In this document: piece by piece, positions 19,807 to 27,862 of the stretch | How the letters are laid out: each line of letters opens with the position of its first letter | Position numbering within the stretch: the first letter of the stretch is position 1 | Notes under the pieces: generated by a model | What the model saw: the letters and a program-made list of their open reading frames with translations, nothing else | The model's database searches: none | Told to the model about the DNA's origin: nothing | Position numbers and translations under genes: made by a program | Origin: Alphaproteobacteria bacterium | GTDB taxonomy: Bacteria > Pseudomonadota > Alphaproteobacteria > Bin95 | Length of the DNA: 39,109 bases | Direction: 5' to 3' | Assembly: GCA_022825195.1 (NCBI GenBank) | Contig: JAJDYL010000079.1 | Span: forward strand, 1-39,109

Positions 19807-20421
19807 ATGCGTAAATTCGAGACCGTGACGAGCGTCGGCGCGCCGCTGCCGCAGATCAACATCGACACCGACAAGATCATCCCCGCGCGCTTCCTCAGGA
19901 CCATCGAGCGCTCCGGCCTCGGCCGGCACCTGTTCAACGACATGCGCTTCGACGCCGAGGGCAACGAGAAGCCGGATTTCGTGCTCAACCAGGCGGCCTG
20001 GCGCGGGGCCAACATTCTCGTGGTCGGCGACAATTTCGGCTGCGGGTCGTCGCGCGAGCACGCGCCCTGGGCGCTGGCCGACTACGGCGTGCAGGCCATT
20101 CTCGGCACCGACTTCGCCGACATCTTCTACAATAACAGCTTCAAGAACGGCCTGCTGCCGATCAAGCTGCCGGCGGAGGAGCGCGACAAGCTGATGGAGG
20201 ATGCGCAGCGAGGCGAAAACGCGCGCATCACGGTCGATCTCGAAAACCAGGTCATCACCCGCCCGGACGGCGAGCAGATCGCCTTCGAGGTGGACCCGTT
20301 CCGCAAGCACTGCCTGCTGAACGGCCTCGACGATATCGGCATGACCATGGAGCGCGCGGCGAGCATAGACAGCTTCGAATCCCGCGACCGCATAGCCCGC
20401 CCCTGGCTCTACGCGGAGTAG
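19807..20421 (+). CDS. leuD: 3-isopropylmalate dehydratase small subunit
   Basis: A 204-residue swivel-domain subunit partnering LeuC. Signatures are [32 protein letters not shown] and [20 protein letters not shown] 19807 follows GAGAGAGGGAGG. It is 18 bases after leuC. The usual third partner gene leuB does not follow; the next genes run the other way. Confidence 0.97.
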   Translation: MRKFETVTSVGAPLPQINIDTDKIIPARFLRTIERSGLGRHLFNDMRFDAEGNEKPDFVLNQAAWRGANILVVGDNFGCGSSREHAPWALADYGVQAILGTDFADIFYNNSFKNGLLPIKLPAEERDKLMEDAQRGENARITVDLENQVITRPDGEQIAFEVDPFRKHCLLNGLDDIGMTMERAASIDSFESRDRIARPWLYAE

Positions 20422-20437
20422 CGCGGGGCGGCGCTAC
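20418..20437. terminator. Bidirectional hairpin between leuD and the convergent small gene
   Basis: GTAGCGC (20418-20424), a six-base loop and GCGCTAC (20431-20437) form a perfect 7-bp stem. It contains the TAG stop of leuD in one arm and the stop of the leftward gene in the other. No T tract follows closely, so terminator function is uncertain. Confidence 0.4.
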
Positions 20438-20787
20438 CGCCGCTTCTGTTCCAGAATCAGGGCTTTCAGTTCCTGCAGCCCGGACCGCATTTCGGCCCGT
20501 AGTTCCGCTACATCGGCCTTCAGTTCCTCCTGCCCCGCCTTCAGTTCCCTCTGCCCGGCCTGCAGCGTGGCGACCTCGGTTTGCAGCACGGCGATGGCGG
20601 CGCTGTTGGCGTGGGTCTGGAAGGCCATCCATCCGAACAGGGCGAGGAAGCCTGCGGCGAAGACGCCGGAGAAGGTGACCGCCAGCGGGTGGGCGCCGTA
20701 GCTGGAACGGTGCCGGGCGGCGATCATCCGGCGGAGTTCCCGGATCTCGGAAGCGCTGAGCGAAGCGTCGGGATTATCGGCGGCCAC
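20434..20787 (-). CDS. Small membrane protein with coiled coil, unknown function
   Basis: A 117-residue protein with a short cytosolic N-terminal helix, one hydrophobic segment at about residues 35-56 (LAVTFSGVFAAGFLALFGWM) and a C-terminal coiled coil from about 60 on with seven-residue repeats (RELKAGQEELKADVAELRAE). It is likely a single-pass inner-membrane protein with a coiled-coil tail. No enzyme motif; I do not recognise a family. It lies 69 bases after pobA on the same strand, separated by an AT-rich hairpin region, so it may be its own unit. Confidence 0.65.
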   Translation of the reverse strand: MAADNPDASLSASEIRELRRMIAARHRSSYGAHPLAVTFSGVFAAGFLALFGWMAFQTHANSAAIAVLQTEVATLQAGQRELKAGQEELKADVAELRAEMRSGLQELKALILEQKRR

Positions 20788-20823
20788 CGGCGGCTCCCGG
20801 TCGAAGTCGGTGGCATTATGATA

Positions 20824-20850
20824 CCAATTCTATTCCCGGTAAAGAATCGG
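20824..20850 (-). terminator. Imperfect hairpin after pobA, possible terminator
   Basis: CCAATTCT (20824-20831) pairs with AGAATCGG (20843-20850) with one mismatch and an 11-base loop, in an AT-rich strip just past the pobA stop. There is no strong T run on the minus strand, so this could equally be a regulatory repeat. Confidence 0.35.
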
Positions 20851-20856
20851 ATATAA

Positions 20857-22023
20857 CTATACATCGGCCAGGTCCAGCGGCAGGCCGGTGTAGTTCTCGG
20901 CAAGCGCACGACGCGCCGCCTCCGAACCCAGCAGATATTCGAGCTCGGCGGCCCCGAGTCGGCGCTCGAATTCGTCATGCGCCGGGTCGCGGTGCAGGAG
21001 GCGCGTCATCCACATGGAGAAGCGCTGCACTTTCCAGACGCGCGCGAGGCAGGTGTCCGAATAGGCGTCGAGGCCCGCTTCGTCGCCGTCCCGGTAGTAG
21101 TGGACGAGCGCCCGCGAGAGCGCCACCACGTCGGCGAAGGCCAGGTTCATGCCCTTGGCGCCGGTTGGCGGCACGATATGCGCGGAATCGCCCGCGAGGA
21201 AGAGCCGCCCGTGGCGCATCGGCTCGGCCACGAAAGCGCGCATCGGCGTCACCGACTTCAGCAGCAGTGGCCCCCGGTTGAGCCGCACGACGAGCCGCCG
21301 GTCGAGCTCGTCCCAGAGCTCGCCGGCCGTCCAACTGTCCGGGTCCTCGTCCGCCCGGCACTGCACATAGGCGCGCGTGAGCTCCGGCGAACGCATGCTG
21401 AAAAGCGCGAACCCTGCTTCGTGCCGGGCATAGACCAGCTCGTCCTGGAAGGGCGGCGCCTCGGCCAGCAGGCCGAGCCAGGCATAGGGAAACTCCCGGT
21501 GGAAAAGCGTCAGCGCCTCCGGGGGAATGGAGGCGCGCGAGACGCCGTGATAGCCGTCGCAGCCGGCGATGAAATCGCACGCAAGCGCGCCGCCCGGCCA
21601 GACGAGGCGCGGCTCCGGCCCGTCCATGCCTTCGAGCCGCACGCCTTCGACCTCGAAGCGCAGGTCGCCGCCGGCTTCCAGCCGCGCCGCCACAAGGTCC
21701 TTCACCACCTCGTGCTGGGCATAGACGGTGACGCCCTTGCCGCCGGTCGCCTCGAGGAAATCGATATGGCGGCGCCGGCCGCCGGTGGAGATTTCGATGC
21801 CGCGGTGGCGGAGCGCCAGCTTCTCCATCCGCGCGCCAAGCCCGGTGCGGTTGAGCAGCTCGACGCTGCCATGCTCCAGCAGCCCGGCGCGTATGCGGGC
21901 CTCGATCCAGTCGCGGGAGCGCCGTTCCAGCACCACGCTGCCGATGCCGGCGCGGGCCAGCAGGTGCGAGAGCATCAGCCCGGCCGGGCCGGCGCCGACG
22001 ATCCCGATCTGCGTGCGCTCCAC
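20857..22023 (-). CDS. pobA: 4-hydroxybenzoate 3-monooxygenase
   Basis: A 388-residue class A flavoprotein hydroxylase that converts 4-hydroxybenzoate to protocatechuate with NADPH and O2. FAD motifs: GAGPAG at 10-15, CDGYHGVSR (DG motif, about 155-163) and GDSAHIVPPTGAKG (278-291). Compared with the Pseudomonas enzyme as I remember it, the substrate residues are present at a steady offset of three: Y198, S209, R211 and Y219. The start is GTG 22023, which gives MERTQIGIVGAG; it lies five bases after the MFS stop. No protocatechuate ring-cleavage genes are in the window, so the product must be used elsewhere. Confidence 0.93.
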   Translation of the reverse strand: MERTQIGIVGAGPAGLMLSHLLARAGIGSVVLERRSRDWIEARIRAGLLEHGSVELLNRTGLGARMEKLALRHRGIEISTGGRRRHIDFLEATGGKGVTVYAQHEVVKDLVAARLEAGGDLRFEVEGVRLEGMDGPEPRLVWPGGALACDFIAGCDGYHGVSRASIPPEALTLFHREFPYAWLGLLAEAPPFQDELVYARHEAGFALFSMRSPELTRAYVQCRADEDPDSWTAGELWDELDRRLVVRLNRGPLLLKSVTPMRAFVAEPMRHGRLFLAGDSAHIVPPTGAKGMNLAFADVVALSRALVHYYRDGDEAGLDAYSDTCLARVWKVQRFSMWMTRLLHRDPAHDEFERRLGAAELEYLLGSEAARRALAENYTGLPLDLADV

Positions 22024-22028
22024 GGCCG

Positions 22029-23276
22029 CTATTCGCCCGGCGCCGCCCGAACGGTTGCGGCGGCGTCCGCCTTCGCTTCGGCCGGCAGTTTCATCGCCGC
22101 CAGCACCACCACCACCGCCACCGCCGCCATCACGTAGAACAGCAGCGCGAAATCGCCGGTATGGTCGAAGCCGAGCCCCAGCAAGGGCAGCGCGACGACG
22201 CCGCTGCCGAGCGACAGCGCAAACCGGATGCCGTAGGCGGTCGACAGCCATCGTTCCGGCATGTAGCGGGCAAACAGGAGGTCCGAGATCGGCTGGTTGC
22301 CGACGACGATGGCCGTGGCGAGCGTGAACACCGCGATCATCGGCATGTCGTAGGCGAACGCGGCGGCGGCGAGCGCCGGCGGCAGGCCGGCATAGACGGC
22401 GATGAAGAGGCGGCGCAGCGGGAAGCGGTCAGCCAGTTCGCCGCCGATCAATTGCGCCAGCCCGCTGACCACGAGGATGCCGGACGCCGTGGCCGACAGG
22501 AGGAAAATGTCATCGCCGAAAATGGAAACGCGGTGGTTGACGATCTTCGGCACGCCGTTGGTCAGCGCCTGGAAGATCAGCCCGGTCGTGACGGTGATGA
22601 TGCCGAGGATGACCATGGCGCTCATGAAATCGCGCCGCTCCGTTTCCGGCTGCGAGCGCCATGTCTGCATCGACGCCCGGAGTCCCGACTGCGCAGCCGG
22701 CGCCCTGGCGCGCGCCCGGCGCAGCGGCAGACTCTCCCGGAAGCGCATATGGAACAGGATGCCGAGCGCAACCGCCACAAGACCCGGCACGATGAACACC
22801 GCCCGCCAGCCGCCGACGGCCAGCAGACCGCTCATGACGAGGGGCGTCACCGCCATGCCGGCGCTGCCGAACACGCCGTTGATGCCGAGCAGCCGCCCGC
22901 GCTTGTCGCCCGCGCCGCGCACGATCAGTGGAATGCCGACCGGGTGGTAGATCGAGGCGAAGATGCCGACCAGCGTGAGGCCGGCGCCCAGCATGACCGG
23001 GCCGTCGGCGAAGCCGGTGAACACGGAAGACAACCCGATGCCGACGAAATAGGCCGTCATCATGCCGGGGCCGGACCAGCGGTCGGCGAGCCAGCCGGCG
23101 AGCGGTCCGCCCAGGCCGAACATCACCATCGCCGGCGTGAACAGGAGCGCCAGTTCGCCGTAGGTCAGCCCCCAGAAGGGCGCGACCGAGGTGGCGATCA
23201 CGGCCATGAACAGCAGCATAAAGATATGGTCGATGCTGTGGCCGACGCAGAGGAAGAGATAGGGGCCGGTCCGCAT
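22029..23276 (-). CDS. MFS transporter (Fsr-like)
   Basis: A 415-residue major facilitator with about twelve hydrophobic segments and a charged central loop around residues 185-215. The pattern GHSIDHIFMLLFMAVIA at the N-terminus and GIFASIYHPVGIPLI in the fourth to fifth segment recalls the fosmidomycin-resistance (Fsr) type. The motif A-like loop is GWLADRWSGPG. Its position before pobA hints at import or export of an aromatic acid, but the sequence is not the usual PcaK type. The start ATG overlaps the cutA stop by one base. Confidence 0.85.
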   Translation of the reverse strand: MRTGPYLFLCVGHSIDHIFMLLFMAVIATSVAPFWGLTYGELALLFTPAMVMFGLGGPLAGWLADRWSGPGMMTAYFVGIGLSSVFTGFADGPVMLGAGLTLVGIFASIYHPVGIPLIVRGAGDKRGRLLGINGVFGSAGMAVTPLVMSGLLAVGGWRAVFIVPGLVAVALGILFHMRFRESLPLRRARARAPAAQSGLRASMQTWRSQPETERRDFMSAMVILGIITVTTGLIFQALTNGVPKIVNHRVSIFGDDIFLLSATASGILVVSGLAQLIGGELADRFPLRRLFIAVYAGLPPALAAAAFAYDMPMIAVFTLATAIVVGNQPISDLLFARYMPERWLSTAYGIRFALSLGSGVVALPLLGLGFDHTGDFALLFYVMAAVAVVVVLAAMKLPAEAKADAAATVRAAPGE

Positions 23277-23626
23277 TACGCCTCCAGCGCCGCCGCGTCC
23301 CGTACTTCCTCTCCTATCCAGGAAAGGAAGTCCGCGTCGCCCCCCGAGATCGGTAGCGCCACGACGCAGGGGCTGTCATAGCTGTGCGCCTCCCGCACCC
23401 GGCGCGCAGCCGCCTCCACCCGGTCCTCGACGGTCTTCGCGACCAGCACGATCTCCTCCTCTTCCTGCACCGCTCCCTCCCAGCGATAGACGGAGGTGGC
23501 CGCGCCCAGCACATTGGCGCAGGCCGCGAGCCGCTCGCCGACCAGCATGCGCGCAAGCGCCAGCGCTTCCTCGCGGTCGCCGACGGTCATGTAGAGGAGG
23601 CAGGGGCGGGACATGGCGGCCTTCAT
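23276..23626 (-). CDS. cutA: Divalent-cation tolerance protein CutA
   Basis: A 116-residue CutA1 protein, a trimeric ferredoxin-like fold linked to copper tolerance in E. coli, true role unsettled. Visible motifs are LVGERLAACANVLGAATSVY, WEGAVQEEEEIVLVAKT and HSYDSPCVVALPISGG. ATG 23626 is chosen because it overlaps the upstream stop as ATGA; an internal ATG at 23614 (MSRPCLLYMTVGD) is also possible and closer to typical family starts. Confidence 0.93.
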   Translation of the reverse strand: MKAAMSRPCLLYMTVGDREEALALARMLVGERLAACANVLGAATSVYRWEGAVQEEEEIVLVAKTVEDRVEAAARRVREAHSYDSPCVVALPISGGDADFLSWIGEEVRDAAALEA

Positions 23627-24366
23627 GTCACGAGACCGCGCAGGTTGGCAATGCCGAGCACCAGCAGGCCCGCCATGACGAGCGCGCGGAACCGCCCGAC
23701 CGGCATGGCCTCGCGCAGCCTGCCGCCGGCAACCAGTCCCGCAAGCGCCGGCAGGAAAGCCGCGGCGGAAATGGCCCAGTCCGAGGCGCTCAGCAGCAGG
23801 CCGTGGCCGGCAAGCGCCGCGGCCAGCGTGATCGAGCCGGCGAGCAGGGTCCAGCCGAGCAGGCCGACCATGGCGCCCGGCTCCATGCGCAGCGCCAGCA
23901 GATAGACGCCGAGCTGCGGGCCGAACACGCCGGTGATGCCGCCCACGGCGCCGACGGCGGCGCCGACCAGCGGCGTGGCGACCGGCTCCAGGCGCTCCGG
24001 CAGGCGGGGTTCCCAGCGCGTCCAGGAAACCGTGACATAGGCGATGACGACAAGACCGACGACGGCGTTCAGCAGGTCGGGATCGCCCTCGGCGATGAAT
24101 CCGGACGCGATCCAGATGGCGGCCATCAGCGGCAGGACGAGGCTCAGCAGTCGGCGCAGGCCCGGCCGGTTCCGCCATGTCGCCCAGATCTGCCAGACAT
24201 TCGCGGCAATGAGCGAGACCGCGATCAGCGGCAGCGCCTCGCGCAGCGGCATGACGATGGCGAGCACGGAGATCATGACCAGCGGCATGCCGAGGCCGAT
24301 GGCGCCCTTGACGAGGCCGCCGAGGAACAGGCCGGCAATGGCGACGGCAAGCGTGAACGGCTCCAT
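23623..24366 (-). CDS. TauE/SafE-family membrane transporter
   Basis: A 247-residue protein with about eight hydrophobic segments and the family's repeated glycine motifs GGLVKGAIGLGMPLVMIS near the N-terminus and GAVGGITGVFGPQLGVYLLAL in the middle. Members are proposed exporters of sulfite or small organosulfonates or organic acids; the substrate is unknown here. ATG 24366 lies 32 bases downstream of tRNA-Pro on the same strand. It begins a four-gene coupled set (tauE-like, cutA, MFS, pobA). Confidence 0.88.
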   Translation of the reverse strand: MEPFTLAVAIAGLFLGGLVKGAIGLGMPLVMISVLAIVMPLREALPLIAVSLIAANVWQIWATWRNRPGLRRLLSLVLPLMAAIWIASGFIAEGDPDLLNAVVGLVVIAYVTVSWTRWEPRLPERLEPVATPLVGAAVGAVGGITGVFGPQLGVYLLALRMEPGAMVGLLGWTLLAGSITLAAALAGHGLLLSASDWAISAAAFLPALAGLVAGGRLREAMPVGRFRALVMAGLLVLGIANLRGLVT

Positions 24367-24378
24367 GGACGCCCTCTC

Positions 24379-24394
24379 CGGGAGCCGGGTCCCG
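24379..24394 (-). other. Small hairpin between tRNA-Pro and the TauE/SafE gene
   Basis: CGGGA (24379-24383) and TCCCG (24390-24394) form a 5-bp stem with a six-base loop. No T tract follows on the minus strand, so read-through from the tRNA into the operon looks possible; it could also mark tRNA 3' processing. Confidence 0.35.
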
Positions 24395-24398
24395 CATC

Positions 24399-24475
24399 TG
24401 GTCGGAGCGGCAGGATTCGAACCTGCGACCCCCACACCCCCAGTGTGATGCGCTACCAGACTGCGCTACGCTCCG
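24399..24475 (-). tRNA. tRNA-Pro (anticodon GGG)
   Basis: A 77-base cloverleaf on the minus strand. The acceptor is CGGAGCG/CGCTCCG. The D arm is of GCGC type. The anticodon stem TCACA/TGTGG encloses the loop CTGGGGG, giving GGG for CCC codons. The T arm is GCAGG-TTCGAAT-CCTGC, with discriminator A and an encoded CCA. Confidence 0.97.
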
Positions 24476-24483
24476 ACGCAGGC

Positions 24484-24513
24484 AACATACCCGCCCCGCC
24501 GCTGCGCGCGCAA
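24484..24513 (-). promoter_or_regulatory. Promoter of tRNA-Pro
   Basis: On the minus strand TTGCGC (24513-24508) and TATGTT (24489-24484) are spaced by 18 bases and sit just upstream of the tRNA. The same TTGCG-type -35 occurs before tRNA-Arg. Confidence 0.6.
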
Positions 24514-24585
24514 GGCGTTGGCGAGATTGGACGCCGCCTGCGCTTCGTGCCAAGAGGGGGCCACACTGGAAGGAGTTGCGCCGCC

Positions 24586-25368
24586 ATGGCCCTGATCGCC
24601 AACCGCACCAAGGAGAAGCTCGAAGCCGGGGAGCTTGCCCTGGGCCTCGGCCTGCGTCTCGCCCGCATGCCGGAGATCGCCAAGATCGCCGCGGTCTGCG
24701 GCTATGACTGGCTGTTCGTCGACCTGGAGCATGGCGCGTTTTCGGTCGATACGGCGGCCCAGATCTGTGCCGCGTCGCTCGATGCCGGCATTTCGCCGAT
24801 CCCGCGCGCCTCGGCGCATGAGCATTTCCACGCGACCCGGCTTCTCGACGCCGGCGCGCAGGGCATCGTCGTGCCGCATGTGGACAGCCGGGCCGAGGCC
24901 GAGGCCGTGCGCGACAATTGCCTCTACCCGCCCATCGGCAGGCGCTCGGTGGCCGGCGGCATGGCGCAGCTCGAATATGAGGCGCTGCCGACGGGCGAGG
25001 CCGCGCGCCTCATCAACGGCGCGACGCTGACCGTGGTGATGATCGAGACGGCCGAGGCCGTGGCGGCCGCGGACGAGATCGCTTCGGTCGAGGGCATCGA
25101 CGCGCTGCTGATCGGAACCAACGATCTCTGCGCCACGATGGGCATACCGGGGCAGTTCGGCCATGACCGCGTGACCGACGCCTACGACCGGGTGGTTTCG
25201 GCGGCGCGCAACAACGGCAAGCATGCCGGCATGGGCGGCGTCTATGACGAGGAGCTGGCCGGGCGCTATATCGGCATGGGCGCGCGGCTCGTGCTCGCCG
25301 GCAACGACCTGCCGCTGCTCATGGGTGCGGCCAGGGCGCGGTCGGCCTTCCTGCGCGGGCTGGTTTGA
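24586..25368 (+). CDS. HpcH/HpaI aldolase/citrate lyase family protein
   Basis: A 260-residue class II pyruvate aldolase-type TIM barrel. Motifs are LFVDLEHGAFS (residues 43-53), PRASAHE, GAQGIVVPHVDS (with metal and pyruvate contacts), the VMIETAEA Glu, and GTNDLCATMG. The family cleaves 4-hydroxy-2-oxo acids to pyruvate and an aldehyde, often in aromatic breakdown. Substrate not defined. ATG 24586 has GGAAGGAG ten bases upstream. It is a lone rightward gene between tRNA-Pro and the leftward operon. Confidence 0.9.
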   Translation: MALIANRTKEKLEAGELALGLGLRLARMPEIAKIAAVCGYDWLFVDLEHGAFSVDTAAQICAASLDAGISPIPRASAHEHFHATRLLDAGAQGIVVPHVDSRAEAEAVRDNCLYPPIGRRSVAGGMAQLEYEALPTGEAARLINGATLTVVMIETAEAVAAADEIASVEGIDALLIGTNDLCATMGIPGQFGHDRVTDAYDRVVSAARNNGKHAGMGGVYDEELAGRYIGMGARLVLAGNDLPLLMGAARARSAFLRGLV

Positions 25369-25384
25369 CGGGCGGCGGGCGGCC

Positions 25385-25852
25385 TCAGTCGAACGCCGTG
25401 CCCGATGCGCCGCCGCCGCCCAGCTTGTAGGTGACGACGCCGCGGGCGATCTTGCGCCCGTCATCGTCCGTCACCAGCACGTCCACGACGGTGAGCGAGC
25501 CGCCCCGGCGCAGCACCACGGCCTCCGCACTCAGGCCGCGGCCCTTCAGGCCCGGCGACAGATAGTTGACGGTGAAGCCCACCGTGGCGCCCCTGGTCGC
25601 CTCGACCACGGACGGGCCCGTCCAGGCGGCGGCCGTGGCGGCCGTGTCGATCAGCGACGCCGTCGCCCCGCCGTGATAGATGCCGGCGCCGTTGCCGAGC
25701 TCGGCCCGCCAGGGCAGCCGCACGACGGCGCGGTCCGCTTCGAGCGCGGCCAGTTCCATGCCGAGATGGACCCCGTACGGCCCGCGCACGATGGCGCCGC
25801 GGATGCGCTGCTCGCCGACCGGGCTCGGGCCCCTGGGCGCCGTCCCGCTCAC
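25385..25852 (-). CDS. PaaI-type hotdog-fold thioesterase
   Basis: A 155-residue single hotdog domain with GNGAGIYHGGATASLIDTAA (residues 53-72; HGG at 60-62 and D69), the hallmark of PaaI-type acyl-CoA thioesterases, and GFTVNYLSPGLKGRGL. It should hydrolyse short or aryl acyl-CoAs. The start is GTG 25852, overlapping the SDR stop as GTGA. It is the last gene of the leftward run. Confidence 0.88.
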   Translation of the reverse strand: MSGTAPRGPSPVGEQRIRGAIVRGPYGVHLGMELAALEADRAVVRLPWRAELGNGAGIYHGGATASLIDTAATAAAWTGPSVVEATRGATVGFTVNYLSPGLKGRGLSAEAVVLRRGGSLTVVDVLVTDDDGRKIARGVVTYKLGGGGASGTAFD

Positions 25853-26553
25853 CAGGGTTCCCCGAAGGGGCGGATTTCGACATTGAACGACCAGGTCGAG
25901 CGGTCCTGGTGCGCGATGCGGAAGACCTCCTCGCCGATGGCGTCCGGCCTGATGAAGAAATCGTCCGGCCTGCCGGGGTGGCGCCGGCGCGTCCAGCGCA
26001 GGTCGATCACAGCGTCGATGACGATATAGGCGACATGCACGCCCTGCGGCCCGAGTTCCCGCGCCATGGATTCGGCCAGGATGCGCTGCGCCGCCTTGGT
26101 CGGCGCGAAACCGGAGAAGCGCGGAATGCCGCGCCAGGTGGACGTGTTGCCCGTCACCATGAGCGCGCCCTCGCCGCGCGCGATCATCGCCGGCGCCGTC
26201 AACTGCGCCAGATGGAGGAGGCTCATGGCGTTGACCTGGAAATTGGCCTGCATGTCAGCCGGGTCCATGTCGAGGAAGCTCCCCCAGCTTCCCCGCGCGG
26301 CGTTGTGGACGACGACATGCGGGTCGTCGCCGAGCTCCCCGCGAACCCGCTCCAGCGCGGCCGCGAGAGCCTCCCGGTCGGTGATGTCGCAGGGAAACGC
26401 CGCCGTGCCGGGGATCGTGTCCTCATATTCCCGGAGCCGCGATTCGGAACGCGCCAGCATCGCCACCCGGTAGCCGCCGGCGGCGAACCGCCGGACCGTG
26501 GAGCCGCCCGTGCCTCGCCCTGCGCCCGCTACCAGTGCAATCTTCTCCGCCAT
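25849..26553 (-). CDS. Atypical SDR-family protein (catalytic Tyr replaced by Phe)
   Basis: A 234-residue short-chain dehydrogenase/reductase fold. The cofactor loop is GAGRGTG (10-16), the NNAG-like motif is HNAARG (83-88), and the helix-5 motif reads GFAPTKAAQ, so the usual Y-x3-K is F149-x3-K153. A Ser at 138 (GNTSTW) is present. The missing Tyr suggests altered or no ordinary dehydrogenase chemistry. I recall related proteobacterial SDRs with similar FxPxK-type motifs and the ARELGPQGVHVAYIVIDAV segment seen here. ATG 26553. Coupled to the thioesterase. Confidence 0.85.
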   Translation of the reverse strand: MAEKIALVAGAGRGTGGSTVRRFAAGGYRVAMLARSESRLREYEDTIPGTAAFPCDITDREALAAALERVRGELGDDPHVVVHNAARGSWGSFLDMDPADMQANFQVNAMSLLHLAQLTAPAMIARGEGALMVTGNTSTWRGIPRFSGFAPTKAAQRILAESMARELGPQGVHVAYIVIDAVIDLRWTRRRHPGRPDDFFIRPDAIGEEVFRIAHQDRSTWSFNVEIRPFGEPW

Positions 26554-26581
26554 GATCCCCCCTTTCCGGACCCGCCCTGCT

Positions 26582-27829
26582 TCAGGCCGGCTGGCCCATG
26601 CCGCCCAGCGTTGTCCGGGCGCCGCCCGCCCTGCGCATGGCCGCAGCCCGGCGCAGCAGGAATGCGGCAATTCCCAGATGCGCGGCATTGACGGCGACCG
26701 CGCCCACGAAGGCAATCCGGTAGCTGCCGGTCAGGTCGTGGACCGCGCCCGCAAGCCAGGCGCCGAGCGCCATGCCCAGCATGGTGAACAGCAGCGCGAG
26801 CCCGATGCGCCCGCCTGCCTGCCGGGCCGGGAAATACTCCCGGATGATTATGGCATAGGACGGCACGATGCCGCCCTGCGAGAGGCCGAACAACGCGGCG
26901 ACCACGAGGAGCGCGATACGGCTGTCCGCCGGCAGGAACAGCAGCAGCGCCGCCATCTGGCCGGCCGAACCGAGCGCAAGCGTGCGCAGGCCGCCGATGC
27001 GGTCCGATATCCAGCCGGAACCGAGCCGGCTCAGAATGCCGAACCCGTACATGAGCGACAGCATCAGCGCGCCGTCGGCCGGCCGGAGGCCGATATCGTC
27101 CGCCATGGCGACCGCATGGACCTGGGGCGCGGCCATTGCGATGCAGCATCCCAGCCCGGCGCAGCAGAGAAGGGCCTGCAGCGCCGGCGCCCGGAAGCCG
27201 AGCGGCCGGGCCGACCCGGCTGCCTCCAGCGGCCCCGTCAACACGGTGCGCGGCGCGGGACGGTGCAGCACGAGCGCGAACAGCGGCAGCGAGAGGAAGG
27301 AGAGCGCCCCGAAGGCGAGATACATGTCGCGCCAGCCATAGGCGTCCGCGAAGGCTTCGAGCACCGGCGGCCAGACCATGCCGGACACATAGGCCCCGCT
27401 GATGACCATGGCGACCGCGAGGCCGCGCCGCCGCTCGAACCAGAGCGACACATCCGCGACCATGGGCGCCATGGTGGTCGAGGCGCCCATCAGGCCGATC
27501 AGGAGCCCGTGGGCCAGAACCGCCTGCCATAGTTCGACCGCGTGTCCGGCGATCCAGAAGCCGAGGCCGAGCGTGAGCCCGCCCGCGAAGGCGACCCGCA
27601 TGGCGCCCAGCCGGTCGGCGAAGCGGCCCATCCAGAAACTGCCAAGGCCGAACCCGACCATGAACGCCATGTAGGGCAGGGTCGCCGCGCCCCGCGAGAC
27701 GTCGAATGCCTCCTGCATCGGCTTGAGGGCGACCGTGCCGGCAAACATGCCCGCCGTGCCGACGACCATGATGAGGAACGCGGCCGCGGCCCGGGCCACG
27801 GGATAGAAGGGCGCGTTGCCTGCCGGCAT
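26582..27829 (-). CDS. MFS transporter (monocarboxylate/OFA-like)
   Basis: A 415-residue major facilitator with about twelve hydrophobic segments. The motif A-type loop GRFADRLGAMRV is present, with a second GWISDRIGGLRT in the C-half. Features such as WFERRRGLAVAMVISGAYVSG and SQGGIVPSYAIIIREYFPAR recall the monocarboxylate/oxalate-formate antiporter branch. A small organic acid is the likely substrate; this is inference. It lies 33 bases after the FAD oxidoreductase. Confidence 0.87.
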   Translation of the reverse strand: MPAGNAPFYPVARAAAAFLIMVVGTAGMFAGTVALKPMQEAFDVSRGAATLPYMAFMVGFGLGSFWMGRFADRLGAMRVAFAGGLTLGLGFWIAGHAVELWQAVLAHGLLIGLMGASTTMAPMVADVSLWFERRRGLAVAMVISGAYVSGMVWPPVLEAFADAYGWRDMYLAFGALSFLSLPLFALVLHRPAPRTVLTGPLEAAGSARPLGFRAPALQALLCCAGLGCCIAMAAPQVHAVAMADDIGLRPADGALMLSLMYGFGILSRLGSGWISDRIGGLRTLALGSAGQMAALLLFLPADSRIALLVVAALFGLSQGGIVPSYAIIIREYFPARQAGGRIGLALLFTMLGMALGAWLAGAVHDLTGSYRIAFVGAVAVNAAHLGIAAFLLRRAAAMRRAGGARTTLGGMGQPA

Positions 27830-27862
27830 GAACGAGGCCTTTCCGCGGGAACCGGAGCCGTG

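Noticed and set aside
22029..27829. Either MFS transporter as ArsJ in an arsenic pathway
   Set aside because: Neither lies beside a GAPDH gene, and their motifs resemble Fsr-like and monocarboxylate-type carriers.
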